Assembly: GCA_021298605.1 (NCBI GenBank)
Contig: JAJTDS010000008.1
Location: 1 to 35,676, forward strand
Origin: Rickettsiales bacterium
Lineage (GTDB): Bacteria > Pseudomonadota > Alphaproteobacteria > Rickettsiales > UBA1997
Reading direction: 5' to 3'
DNA: 35,676 bases
Made by a program: the position numbers and the translations under genes. Numbering within the stretch: position 1 is the stretch's first letter; each line of letters starts with the position of its first letter. This document shows positions 22,958-31,342 of the stretch, in pieces. The notes under the pieces were generated by a model. It did no database searches. It was given only the letters and a program-made list of their open reading frames with translations, and was not told the origin of the DNA.

Positions 22958-25555
22958 TTAAGTTAAAATTCTTTCGATGCTGAAATAACTTTCGCTTTCG
23001 TTGATATTTGGTGGTAAGATAGTGATACCATGCTCTTTTGCAACTTGTAGAAAAATATTAATTTTGTCAACATTGTCTATTTCTAGATTAATTGAAGCAG
23101 TAAGAAATTCTGGTAAAAAATTTGCTTTTAGATAAGCGGTTTGATAAGATATCATTGCATAGGCTGCGGCATGGGATTTGTTGAATCCGTACCCTGCGAA
23201 TTTATCAACTAAATCAAATATTTCGTTGGCTTGCTTTTCATTGACTCCATTCTTAGTTGCTCCAAGAACAAATACTTCTCTTTGTTTATCCATTTCTTCT
23301 TTGATTTTTTTACCCATTGCTCTTCTAAGTAGATCTGCACCACCAAGAGTGTAACCTGCTAATATTTTAGCAATTTCCATTACTTGTTCTTGATAGACAA
23401 TCACTCCATAAGTTTCTCCAAGTGTTGATTCAAGAAGTGGGTGAGGATATTCAATTTTCTCTTCGCCATGTTTTCTGCGAATATAGGTTGGAATGTTATC
23501 CATAGGCCCTGGTCGATATAGAGAAATTAAGGCTATTATGTCTTCAATTTTATCCGCCTTCATTTGTTTTAGAACTGACCTCATGCCAGAGGATTCAATT
23601 TGAAAAACTCCGACAGAATCGCCATCTGCTAGCATTGAGAAGGTTGATTTATCTGCAAGAGGAATGGAGAGGATGTCGATATCGATATTTCTATTATATT
23701 TTACTAATTTTACTGTTTCGGCAATCACTGTTAGGGTTTTGAGTCCTAAAAAATCAAACTTAACTAAGCCAGCACTCTCAGCATATTTCATAGAGTAGCT
23801 AACTGCAGGCATTGAATTGGTATCATCGCTGTAAAGTGCACAAATTTCGTTAAGTGGCTTATCGCCAATTACAATTCCTGCGGCATGAGTAGAGGCATGG
23901 CGGTTCAAGCCTTCTAATTTTAGGGCAATATTAACCAATTTGGTAATTTGGGCATCTTCACGAATTGCTTCTTGTAAGTCTTTGTCCATTGTAATGGCTT
24001 TTTCAAGGGTAACGGCTTCGATAGCATTGAAGGGAATTAATTTGCAAATTCTATCTACTTGATTATAGGGCATTTGCAATACTCTTCCAACATCTTTTAG
24101 AACCGCTCTTGCTTGTAGTTTACCAAAAGTTATAATTTGAGCAACGAATATTTTTGCAACCTTTTTAGATGATTGAGTAATGGTATCTTCCCCTTTATAT
24201 TGTGAATCTAGTTCATTTTCTTGTAGATTATATTTTTGTTCGACATATTTTATTACTTCATCTCTTCTTGCTTGACAAAAATCAATATCAAAATCTGGCA
24301 TCGAGACTCTTTCTGGGTTAAGGAATCTTTCAAATAGCAATCCAAACCTTAAGGGGTCTAAGTCGGTAATTTGTAAGCACCAAGCAACTAGAGAGCCAGC
24401 TCCAGAGCCTCTTCCTGGACCAACAGGAATTTGATTATTTTTTGCCCATTTGATGAAATCGGATACAATTAAGAAATAGCCTGGAAAATTCATTTTGATA
24501 ATTACAGCTATTTCAAAATCAAGTCTTTCTTGATATTGTTCAATAATTTTATTTTGTAGATCTGATGCGATATTTTCAAGAATGAATTTTTTTTCTAATC
24601 TTATTTTGAGTCCTTCGTAAGATTGTTTTTTTAACTCTTCTGCCTCGCTAAAATTTTCTGCTTTATTAAATTTAGGTAGAGTTGGCAACCTTTCAAATGC
24701 CATAATTGTACATTTTTTGGCAATTAAAGAGGTATTTATTATTGCTTCTGGTAAGTCACTAAATTTTTTTTCTATTAATTCGGGAGATTGAAAAAATTGC
24801 TCTGGTGAGAATTGAGTTCTATCGCTATCAATTAATGTTTTTCCCTCTCCTATTGCGGATAATATATCTTGAGCTTCATGCATATCGCTATTTAGGAAGT
24901 AAGTATCGTTAGTAGCGACTAGAGGTATCTGATTCTTTATTGCCAAATCAATGAAAATGGGTTCTAATTTTTTTTCATTTTCTAATCCTATCCGACTAAT
25001 TTCCATGTAGAAATTATTATTTGGAAATGTATTTTTTAATATTGAGATAATTTCTTCTATTTTTTGATTTTGATTATTTTCAATTAATTTTGCAATTATT
25101 CCATCTACACCACCTGAAAACCCAATCAAACCAGATGAATTTTTAATCACCATATCATAATCAACATTTGGTGAAATTCCATCTTGACGATTAACGAAGC
25201 TAGAGCTAACTAAATGCATTAAATTCTTATAGCCTATTTCGTTGGTTGCAATTATAGGCATTTTAACCAGTGACCTTTCAATATCAAGGTTATTAAGATT
25301 TTTTGTCTTTGACTCGCTATTATTTGTTTTGTTGAGATGGTTATTAAAATTTACCAATAATTCACAGCCAATTATTGGTTGTATTCCAGCTTTTTTGCAA
25401 TAATTTGAAAATTCAAGGGCTCCAAATAAATTTTGACAGTCGCAAATTCCTAATGCGGGCATTTTATAGCTCTCGGCTTTAGAAATTAGGTCTTCAATTT
25501 TAATTGCACCCTTGCAAAGAGAATAGGTGGTGTGAGTTCTGAGATTTATAAACAA
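22958..25555 (-). CDS. dnaE: DNA polymerase III alpha subunit, lacking the C-terminal third
   Basis: DnaE is the replicative polymerase. This copy has 865 residues against about 1160 for the family. The N-terminus is intact (PHP domain from residue 1), followed by PGRGSGAGSLV (380-390), the catalytic MPDFDIDF (Asp421, Asp423), HASTHAAG, KFDFLGL (Asp601) and YGFNKSHAAAYA (789-800). It ends at LPPNINESESYFS plus seven residues. The region carrying the helix-hairpin-helix, beta-clamp-binding motif, OB fold and tau-binding tail is absent. There is also an insertion of about 20 residues at 443-465 and another at about 72-95, while the PHP metal motif is altered (CDCQNL). The next gene starts 33 bases on. 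No frame downstream continues the homology. Confidence 0.92.
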   Translation of the reverse strand: MFINLRTHTTYSLCKGAIKIEDLISKAESYKMPALGICDCQNLFGALEFSNYCKKAGIQPIIGCELLVNFNNHLNKTNNSESKTKNLNNLDIERSLVKMPIIATNEIGYKNLMHLVSSSFVNRQDGISPNVDYDMVIKNSSGLIGFSGGVDGIIAKLIENNQNQKIEEIISILKNTFPNNNFYMEISRIGLENEKKLEPIFIDLAIKNQIPLVATNDTYFLNSDMHEAQDILSAIGEGKTLIDSDRTQFSPEQFFQSPELIEKKFSDLPEAIINTSLIAKKCTIMAFERLPTLPKFNKAENFSEAEELKKQSYEGLKIRLEKKFILENIASDLQNKIIEQYQERLDFEIAVIIKMNFPGYFLIVSDFIKWAKNNQIPVGPGRGSGAGSLVAWCLQITDLDPLRFGLLFERFLNPERVSMPDFDIDFCQARRDEVIKYVEQKYNLQENELDSQYKGEDTITQSSKKVAKIFVAQIITFGKLQARAVLKDVGRVLQMPYNQVDRICKLIPFNAIEAVTLEKAITMDKDLQEAIREDAQITKLVNIALKLEGLNRHASTHAAGIVIGDKPLNEICALYSDDTNSMPAVSYSMKYAESAGLVKFDFLGLKTLTVIAETVKLVKYNRNIDIDILSIPLADKSTFSMLADGDSVGVFQIESSGMRSVLKQMKADKIEDIIALISLYRPGPMDNIPTYIRRKHGEEKIEYPHPLLESTLGETYGVIVYQEQVMEIAKILAGYTLGGADLLRRAMGKKIKEEMDKQREVFVLGATKNGVNEKQANEIFDLVDKFAGYGFNKSHAAAYAMISYQTAYLKANFLPEFLTASINLEIDNVDKINIFLQVAKEHGITILPPNINESESYFSIERILT

Positions 25556-25570
25556 TCTAAAAAAATTTAA

Positions 25571-26098
25571 TTATTCAGTGAATTTAATTTCTACTTTTGT
25601 AATGGTTTTATTAAGACGAGTAACTACATCGTTAGAAATATCTACAACATTTTGATTTGCAAAAACAACTTGAGAGCTTCCAATGACTACATCAATTTGT
25701 TTTTCTTCAGATATATCTTTCACCACTTTCTTTACTTGATCGTTGATTTTACCAATCGCATCAAGAGAAGCTTTGTTTAAGGAATTTTGTTTTTTGTCGG
25801 CGAAGATCTTGAATATTTCAACTTTTTTCTCAAATTTTTTTGCTTCTTCTTGGATTTTTTCTTCACTTAATATTGATTCTTTGTTTTTAATTGATTTTTG
25901 TTCTGCTTCTAGTTCGAGTTGTTTTTTATTTATTTCTTTTTGATATTCATCTTGTTTTTTTGTGATTTTGGTTTGTATATCTTTCATTGCTAGCGATTCT
26001 TTAAGAGTTTTCTCAGCATCAATAATAGCAATATTTGTTGCTTTTGCATTGAGGGAAAATAAGCAAATAACTGGAATAGCTAGAAATAACTTTTTCAT
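25571..26098 (-). CDS. Periplasmic chaperone Skp/OmpH-like protein
   Basis: Skp is a trimeric periplasmic chaperone that holds unfolded outer-membrane proteins between the Sec translocon and BamA. The 175 residues start with a clear signal peptide (MKKLFLAIPVICLFSLNAKA, cleavage expected after residue 20). The mature part starts with the typical IAIIDAEKTLKES strand. A long Lys/Glu-rich coiled coil follows (about 40-125), then a C-terminal strand region (IDVVIGSSQVVFA) with DISNDVVTRLN. The family is often found beside bamA, lpxD and fabZ; here it precedes dnaE by 15 bases. Confidence 0.88.
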   Translation of the reverse strand: MKKLFLAIPVICLFSLNAKATNIAIIDAEKTLKESLAMKDIQTKITKKQDEYQKEINKKQLELEAEQKSIKNKESILSEEKIQEEAKKFEKKVEIFKIFADKKQNSLNKASLDAIGKINDQVKKVVKDISEEKQIDVVIGSSQVVFANQNVVDISNDVVTRLNKTITKVEIKFTE

Positions 26099-26149
26099 TT
26101 TTTAATTGTTTTAAATTGATATTTTATAAATTTTGACACCAAACTACTG

Positions 26150-26183
26150 AAATTTGCCAAATATTAAAATTTGCCAAATATTA
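26150..26183. repeat. Perfect 17-base tandem duplication
   Basis: AAATTTGCCAAATATTA occurs twice in direct succession (26150-26166 and 26167-26183), about 50-85 bases upstream of the skp-like start. Each unit has an inner AATATTTGGCAAATTT-like dyad character on the opposite strand. It could be a pair of regulator-binding sites or a replication-slippage product. Confidence 0.55.
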
Positions 26184-26435
26184 TAAATTTTGTAGTTCTA
26201 AATAAAGTAATTAAGTGAAATTAATAATTAACAAGATTTTTAATAATAAAAATTAATTTTCAAAGCTTTTTTTAAAAATTTTTGCTGATGGATATTTTTG
26301 CCAATTAATTAAAGTTGATAGTTATTTAGATGATGTTAGAAAAAACTTAAAATATATTTTGAAAAATTTGATTTTAAAAATACAATTGCTCATTTATGTC
26401 AATTTTTAATTAAAATTAGGTTCAAAATATAGAAT

Positions 26436-26464
26436 TTCAAAATAAAATTAACTGACATTATAAA
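26436..26464 (+). promoter_or_regulatory. Candidate promoter for the pyrG operon
   Basis: TTCAAA (26436-26441), a 17-base spacer and TATAAA (26459-26464) lie 44 bases before the pyrG ATG. The -35 matches the consensus at four of six positions, and in such AT-rich DNA chance matches are common. Confidence 0.3.
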
Positions 26465-26507
26465 TTAATAAAGCTGTAAGCTTAATTTTTAAATTCAATC
26501 TTTAATT

Positions 26508-28166
26508 ATGGTTAAAAAACAAGTGGGCGAGTTGCTAAAATCAAATACTCGTTTTATTTTTATTACTGGTGGTGTTGTTTCTTCTCTCGGTAAGGGCTTA
26601 GCTTCTGCTTCGCTTGGTGCTTTATTACAGGCTAGAGGCTATAAAGTACGATTAAGAAAATTAGATCCTTATTTAAACATTGATCCCGGTACAATGAGTC
26701 CAACCCAGCATGGTGAAGTGTTTGTTACTGAAGATGGGGCGGAAACCGATCTAGATATTGGTCATTATGAAAGATTTACAGGTGTTGATGCCAAGAAATC
26801 TGACAGTATTACTGCTGGAAGAATTTACAGTAAGCTTCTTAATAAAGAAAGAAGAGGAGATTATCTTGGTGGTACGGTTCAGGTTATTCCTAATGTTACT
26901 GATTTAATTAAAGAATTTATTTTAAACGATGTTAATGATGTTGATTTTGCGCTATGTGAAATAGGGGGAACGGTTGGCGATATTGAAGCACTGCCATTCT
27001 TTGAAGCGATTCGTCAATTAGGCTATGAATTAGGTTCTAAGAAATGTGCCTTTTTGCATTTAACTCTATTGCCCTATATAGAAAGTGCTGATGAACTAAA
27101 AACAAAGCCTACTCAACATTCGGTTAAAGAGCTTCGCTCAATTGGTATTCAGCCAAGTGTTTTGTTATGTAGAGCCGAGAGAAGAGTTAATCAATCTCAT
27201 TTAGAAAAAATTGCCAAAATGTGTTCAGTGCCAATATCTTCAGTAATTCCTGCTACTAATGCAAATAGTATTTATGAAGTTCCGTTGCTTTATCATTACA
27301 ATAAACTTGATGTTGAAATATTAAAATTTTTTAACTTAGATTATCAATCAAAACCAGATTTATCAAAATGGGAAAATATTTCTGATGCGATTAAAAATCC
27401 ACAAGGTGAAGTCAGAATTGCTCTTGTTGGTAAATATAATGATTATCGCGATTCTTATAAATCCCTATTAGAAGCCTTGGATCATTCGGCTTTTGCTTTA
27501 AAAACTAAAATAAAAATTAGTTGGATTAATGCTCGTAAAATCAATAATTTTGAAGAAATACAAGACAATTTTGATGCAATTTTGGTGCCGGGTGGTTTTG
27601 GAGTTGATGGGACGGAAGGTAAAATAAAAATGATAGAATATGCAAGAATTAATAAAATCCCATATTTAGGAATATGTTTTGGTATGCAGATGGCAATAAT
27701 TGAATATGCAAGAAATGTTTTAAAAGTTAAAAATGCAACCTCTAGTGAAATTTCAGATGATGGTGAGTTTATAGTGGGAATGATGAATGAGTGGATCAAT
27801 GATTCTGGAGATACTAGCAAAGCAAGTAGTAATTTGGGGGGGACGATGAGGCTTGGTGCCTATAAATGCAACATTGATAAAGATAGCTTGGCATTTTCTA
27901 TTTATCAAAAAAATCAAATTTCAGAAAGACATCGCCATCGCTATGAAGTTAATATTAATTGGCGAGGGAGGCTTGAAAAAGCAGGCCTTAAATTTTCCGG
28001 AATTTCTCCTGACGGTAAATTAACTGAAATTGTTGAAATTAAAAATCATCCATTTTTTGTTGGAGTGCAGTTTCATCCAGAATTAAAATCAAAACCATTT
28101 GCTCCGCATTGTTTATTTGTGGCTTTTGTTAAAAGTGCCATTGAAAAGAAGAAATCTCATTCATAA
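26508..28166 (+). CDS. pyrG: CTP synthase
   Basis: PyrG converts UTP to CTP with glutamine as nitrogen donor. The 552 residues show the synthase domain ([13 protein letters not shown], about 19-31; [23 protein letters not shown]) and a C-terminal class I glutamine amidotransferase domain. The latter has LGICFGMQ (nucleophile Cys near residue 390) and FHPELKSKP. About 12 residues precede the usual N-terminus, and no better in-frame ATG exists. It heads a long + strand run: the lptE-like gene begins 1 base after its stop codon. Confidence 0.97.
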   Translation: MVKKQVGELLKSNTRFIFITGGVVSSLGKGLASASLGALLQARGYKVRLRKLDPYLNIDPGTMSPTQHGEVFVTEDGAETDLDIGHYERFTGVDAKKSDSITAGRIYSKLLNKERRGDYLGGTVQVIPNVTDLIKEFILNDVNDVDFALCEIGGTVGDIEALPFFEAIRQLGYELGSKKCAFLHLTLLPYIESADELKTKPTQHSVKELRSIGIQPSVLLCRAERRVNQSHLEKIAKMCSVPISSVIPATNANSIYEVPLLYHYNKLDVEILKFFNLDYQSKPDLSKWENISDAIKNPQGEVRIALVGKYNDYRDSYKSLLEALDHSAFALKTKIKISWINARKINNFEEIQDNFDAILVPGGFGVDGTEGKIKMIEYARINKIPYLGICFGMQMAIIEYARNVLKVKNATSSEISDDGEFIVGMMNEWINDSGDTSKASSNLGGTMRLGAYKCNIDKDSLAFSIYQKNQISERHRHRYEVNINWRGRLEKAGLKFSGISPDGKLTEIVEIKNHPFFVGVQFHPELKSKPFAPHCLFVAFVKSAIEKKKSHS

Positions 28167-28167
28167 C

Positions 28168-28722
28168 ATGAATAATTTTTTAATAAAATTTTTTGCCTCA
28201 ATATTTTTAATACTAATTACCTCTTGTGGTTTTGAGGTAGTTTATCGTGATGATTTACGGCAAAAAAACAGTCAGCTAAATCAGGCTAATCATTATTCAT
28301 TTTATCAAGGAGAATTATCGGCAATAAAAATAAAAAAAACCCGCACTAGAATAGATCAACAGCTTAAAAATCATTTATATGATATATTTAATCCAGATTA
28401 TATAAAAGTTAAGCCAAAATATTTTTTAGTACTAACAATAGACAAAAAAAATCTTACTACCTTTGTTACTGAAACAGGAGGTTCAGGAAGAAATAAAATT
28501 ATTATAAAAGTTGATTACGAATTAAGACTGATTGAAAATCAACAAAAAATAGCCTCTGGAACTGTAAATGCCGCAGATAATTATAGTATTAATAGCAACA
28601 GATATGGAACATTTGTTGCTGAAGATTATTTTAGTGCAAATTTAACCAAAATTATTGCATCAAATCTTCGTAATTCTTTAATCAATGATCTAACTGAATA
28701 TCATTCTAAACAAAAAAAATAA
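28168..28722 (+). CDS. lptE: LptE-like LPS-assembly lipoprotein
   Basis: LptE plugs the LptD barrel and helps insert lipopolysaccharide in the outer membrane. The 184-residue product has a lipoprotein signal (hydrophobic 5-17, then lipobox LITSC with Cys near residue 20). It continues CGFEVVY, which resembles the CGFRPLY start of mature LptE. The rest fits the small alpha/beta fold, with RTRIDQQLKNHLYDIFNP and an alternating strand pattern ending in a helix (LTKIIASNLRNSLINDL). I start at the ATG at 28168, one base after pyrG, since a longer frame would overlap pyrG by 68 bases. Family similarity is low, so the name is probable rather than certain. Confidence 0.75.
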   Translation: MNNFLIKFFASIFLILITSCGFEVVYRDDLRQKNSQLNQANHYSFYQGELSAIKIKKTRTRIDQQLKNHLYDIFNPDYIKVKPKYFLVLTIDKKNLTTFVTETGGSGRNKIIIKVDYELRLIENQQKIASGTVNAADNYSINSNRYGTFVAEDYFSANLTKIIASNLRNSLINDLTEYHSKQKK

Positions 28723-28724
28723 AA

Positions 28725-29279
28725 ATGTCTAAAAAAATTTTAATTGGCAAAATAATCTCTGCTTTTGGGATTAGAGGTGAAGTGAAAATAATAAGCTATT
28801 GCCAGAATCCTTTGGATATAGGAAAATATAGTTTAACTAATCAAAAAAACGAACAAATAAAGCTAAGCATTAATAATAAAAAAATTATTGGAGAAAATAA
28901 GGGAGGAGAATCGATTATAATTGCTAGAATCAATGATATTAATAACAGAAGCGATGCAGAAAAATATCATCAAATGGAATTATTTATCAATAAACAGGAT
29001 CTAAAACCAACCGATGAGGATGAATTTTATTTTGTCGATTTAATCGGGCTTGAGGTTCTAGAAGAGTCAAATGACGAATCAGTAGGAAAGGTTGTTAATG
29101 TTAATGATTTTGGTGCGGGAGGAATGATAGAAATTGAATTTAATCAAAATTTCTTGAGTCAAAATCTTGGTTTTGCTAAAATTGAGAATTTTGCTTTCAA
29201 AAATGCAATTTTTCCGAAAATAAATCTTGAAAAGAATTATATTAAAATAATAATACCTAATTATTTGCTTGAAAAATAA
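28725..29279 (+). CDS. rimM: 16S rRNA processing protein RimM
   Basis: RimM binds ribosomal protein S19 and assists maturation of the 30S head. The 184 residues contain the N-terminal barrel GKIISAFGIRGEVKI (about 7-21) and the PRC-barrel region with EFYFVDLIGLEV and VGKVVNVNDFGAGGMIEI. It lies 2 bases after the lptE-like gene. It is parted from its frequent partners rpsP and trmD, which are not in the window. Confidence 0.93.
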   Translation: MSKKILIGKIISAFGIRGEVKIISYCQNPLDIGKYSLTNQKNEQIKLSINNKKIIGENKGGESIIIARINDINNRSDAEKYHQMELFINKQDLKPTDEDEFYFVDLIGLEVLEESNDESVGKVVNVNDFGAGGMIEIEFNQNFLSQNLGFAKIENFAFKNAIFPKINLEKNYIKIIIPNYLLEK

Positions 29280-29308
29280 TTTTAATACCACAAAAAATCA
29301 GCAACCAA

Positions 29309-29608
29309 ATGAAACACCTAAAATTTATTTTGTTTATTTTAATTTCAATATTTTTGACTTCTTTTAAAGATTCTTATGCTTCATCCGTTTGGAGTGGAAG
29401 AGATGCTTTAACTAATATAGTTATTGAGATTCCTTCTGGTAATACCGTTAGAAGTGGTAATGTTATTGAGTTTTATGATGATAAGGATCAAAATTATCAC
29501 ACTGCAAGAGTTGTTTCTGTGCAGTCATCATTTGGAGGTAGTGAATTAGTGGTTGAAGATCTTGACAATAACAATATAATTCGCACTTTTTTAATGGAAT
29601 ATCAATGA
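29309..29608 (+). CDS. Small exported protein of unknown function
   Basis: The 99-residue product has a signal peptide (about 1-24, ending DSYA). The short, acidic mature domain is made mostly of beta-strand-like segments: VIEIPSGNTVRSGNVIEFYDDKD, then HTARVVSVQS, then ELVVEDLDNN. The wording (a G-N-x-V-R-x-G-x-x-I-E-x-Y/F-D pattern followed by y-x-x-x-x-V) recalls the DUF5334 family of small periplasmic proteins, from memory and unchecked. It sits between rimM and murG, with 29 and 46 bases on either side. Confidence 0.72.
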   Translation: MKHLKFILFILISIFLTSFKDSYASSVWSGRDALTNIVIEIPSGNTVRSGNVIEFYDDKDQNYHTARVVSVQSSFGGSELVVEDLDNNNIIRTFLMEYQ

Positions 29609-29654
29609 AATTAAAATTTCTTATATTTAAATATAGATTTTATTAAGAAATATT

Positions 29655-30764
29655 ATGAAGAAAAGTATTTTTATAGCTACTGGTGGCACAGGAGGTCATA
29701 TTAACCCCGCAAGAACAATTGCTGGCGAGATGATTAAAAATAATCCTATCCAAGAAGTTGTTGTTATCGGAGACAAAAAATATCAATTTTATCAAAATAA
29801 AACCGATAAATTCATTAATAAAATAGTTTTTTCTTCTCAACTTAATAAAGATCTAATTAATAAGCCATTTTCTCTAATTAGGGCGGTAATTTCAATATTT
29901 TTTGGTGTTTTACAATCTGTTTGTTTGATTATTAAATATCGTCCAAAATTAGTTATTGGATTTGGTGGTTATGCTACTTTTCCAATATTAGTAGCATCTT
30001 TATTAACTAGAACAAAAATAATTCTTCATGAACAAAATGCTCATCTTGGTAAAGTAAATCGTTATTTTGCTAATTATGCAGAAAGAATCGCTCTTTCCTT
30101 TCTTGATACATCTGGGATTGCTCCAAAAAATTTAACCAAAACTTTATTGACAGGAAATTTTATCCGATCGGAATTTGAAAATATCGGCAAACAAAATTCA
30201 CCAGAAGCAAATAATCATAAATATTTTACAATTCTAGTAATTGGAGGAAGTGGTGGTGCTAAAATTTTTAGCGAAATATTGCCAGAAGTTTTTGTTAATA
30301 ATTTAACAAGCTCAGAAAAATGTTTCAAAATAATACAACAATGCAGAAAAGAAGATAGCGAGGTTTTAATTAAAAAATATAGTAGTTATAATATGCAATT
30401 TGAAGTCAAAAGCTTTTTTCACGATATTGACAAAAAAATTATAGAAGCCGATATAGTAATTACAAGAGCAGGTTCATCAACATTGTTTGAGCTTGCAATT
30501 GCAAGAAAGCCAATGATAATTGTGCCTTTTGCAAAATCAGCAGATAATCATCAAGAAAAAAATGCCAAAATATTTGAAAAAAATGGTTTAGCGATTGTTG
30601 TGAATGAAAAAAATCTTAAAGTTAAATATTTTGGCGATATATTGAGGAAACTCATTGAAAATAAAGAGTTGTTGAAAAAAATGTCGCATTCAGCTTCTGA
30701 TTTTGCAATTAATGATTCTAATCTCAAAATGATAAAACTTATTACTGAAGAATTTGTAAATTAA
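29655..30764 (+). CDS. murG: UDP-N-acetylglucosamine transferase MurG
   Basis: MurG transfers GlcNAc to lipid I on the inner face of the membrane, making lipid II for peptidoglycan. The 369 residues show the N-terminal loop ATGGTGGHINPA (8-19), GFGGYATFP, ILHEQNAHLGKVNR and the C-terminal donor-site motif SGGAKIF, followed by ITRAGSSTLFELA and NHQEKNA. The length is normal. The next gene starts inside its stop codon (TAATG, 1-base overlap), so the two are translationally coupled. Confidence 0.95.
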   Translation: MKKSIFIATGGTGGHINPARTIAGEMIKNNPIQEVVVIGDKKYQFYQNKTDKFINKIVFSSQLNKDLINKPFSLIRAVISIFFGVLQSVCLIIKYRPKLVIGFGGYATFPILVASLLTRTKIILHEQNAHLGKVNRYFANYAERIALSFLDTSGIAPKNLTKTLLTGNFIRSEFENIGKQNSPEANNHKYFTILVIGGSGGAKIFSEILPEVFVNNLTSSEKCFKIIQQCRKEDSEVLIKKYSSYNMQFEVKSFFHDIDKKIIEADIVITRAGSSTLFELAIARKPMIIVPFAKSADNHQEKNAKIFEKNGLAIVVNEKNLKVKYFGDILRKLIENKELLKKMSHSASDFAINDSNLKMIKLITEEFVN

Positions 30765-31342
30765 TGATAAAAATAATTTTTTATAGAAATCTTAAAAAGC
30801 TGGAACGGTGGCTTGAAAATAATCTAAATTTTAAATTTAAGAAAAATCATCGTAATAATTTTCAAAAAGAAAATCTTGACTACTTTAAAGACTGGAAGCT
30901 TGGTAGTATGCTTTTATCTCAAAGGGAATCTCTATCTATGCCTATAAATGTTATAAGCAATATTTTAAAAATAAAAATTAGAGATTTAGAAGCGATTGAG
31001 CAAGGTCGTTTAGCTAGCGATAATATATCTTTTTATAAACCAGGAGTTATAAGGACTTATGCTAAATTTCTTAAGATTGATGAGCAAATTATTGAACAAG
31101 AAATCAAGAATTGTTGTCAATATCTTGATTTGATAAAATATAACCAGCATAAATTAATTAATATTGGCGAAACTGATAATCTCAACCCTAGTAAAAGTGA
31201 TATTGTGAATAGTTTTTGGTTGAGTTTTATAATATTCTTTTTTCTTTTAATCTTCTATAATCTTCAAGAAACAATGATTTTAAATGTTTCATCTAAAATA
31301 ATAATTGAGGATTTTGAAAAAATCAAAAATAAAAATGAATAA
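30764..31342 (+). CDS. RodZ-like membrane protein with N-terminal helix-turn-helix
   Basis: The 192-residue product has a basic N-terminus (1-40), then an HTH_25-type domain (about 45-105: LLSQRESLSMPINVISNILKI, LEAIEQGR, KPGVIRTYAKFLKID). A single membrane helix follows (about 150-168) and a short periplasmic tail. This is the plan of RodZ, the MreB-binding cell-shape protein, but without its usual large periplasmic beta domain. The start overlaps the murG stop by one base, and an AsmA-like gene begins 8 bases before its end. The murG link fits a role in cell-wall morphogenesis, though the RodZ name remains an inference. Confidence 0.75.
   Translation: MIKIIFYRNLKKLERWLENNLNFKFKKNHRNNFQKENLDYFKDWKLGSMLLSQRESLSMPINVISNILKIKIRDLEAIEQGRLASDNISFYKPGVIRTYAKFLKIDEQIIEQEIKNCCQYLDLIKYNQHKLINIGETDNLNPSKSDIVNSFWLSFIIFFFLLIFYNLQETMILNVSSKIIIEDFEKIKNKNE

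Larger units (their letters stand above)
26099..26507. other. Divergent intergenic region between skp-like gene and pyrG
   Basis: This 409-base AT-rich gap separates the two divergent operons. It holds a 17-base tandem repeat (26150-26183) and a weak pyrG promoter candidate (26436-26464). An open stretch at 26257-26409 lacks a start codon and any family resemblance, so I do not call it a gene. I see no riboswitch. Confidence 0.6.

Noticed and set aside
22921-22975. A simple frameshift at the end of dnaE
   Set aside because: I translated all three minus-strand frames past the stop. None continues with the expected family sequence, so one indel does not restore the gene.
26257-26409. An open stretch of 50 codons upstream of pyrG
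   Set aside because: It has no ATG, GTG or early TTG start and no recognisable similarity; likely chance in AT-rich DNA.
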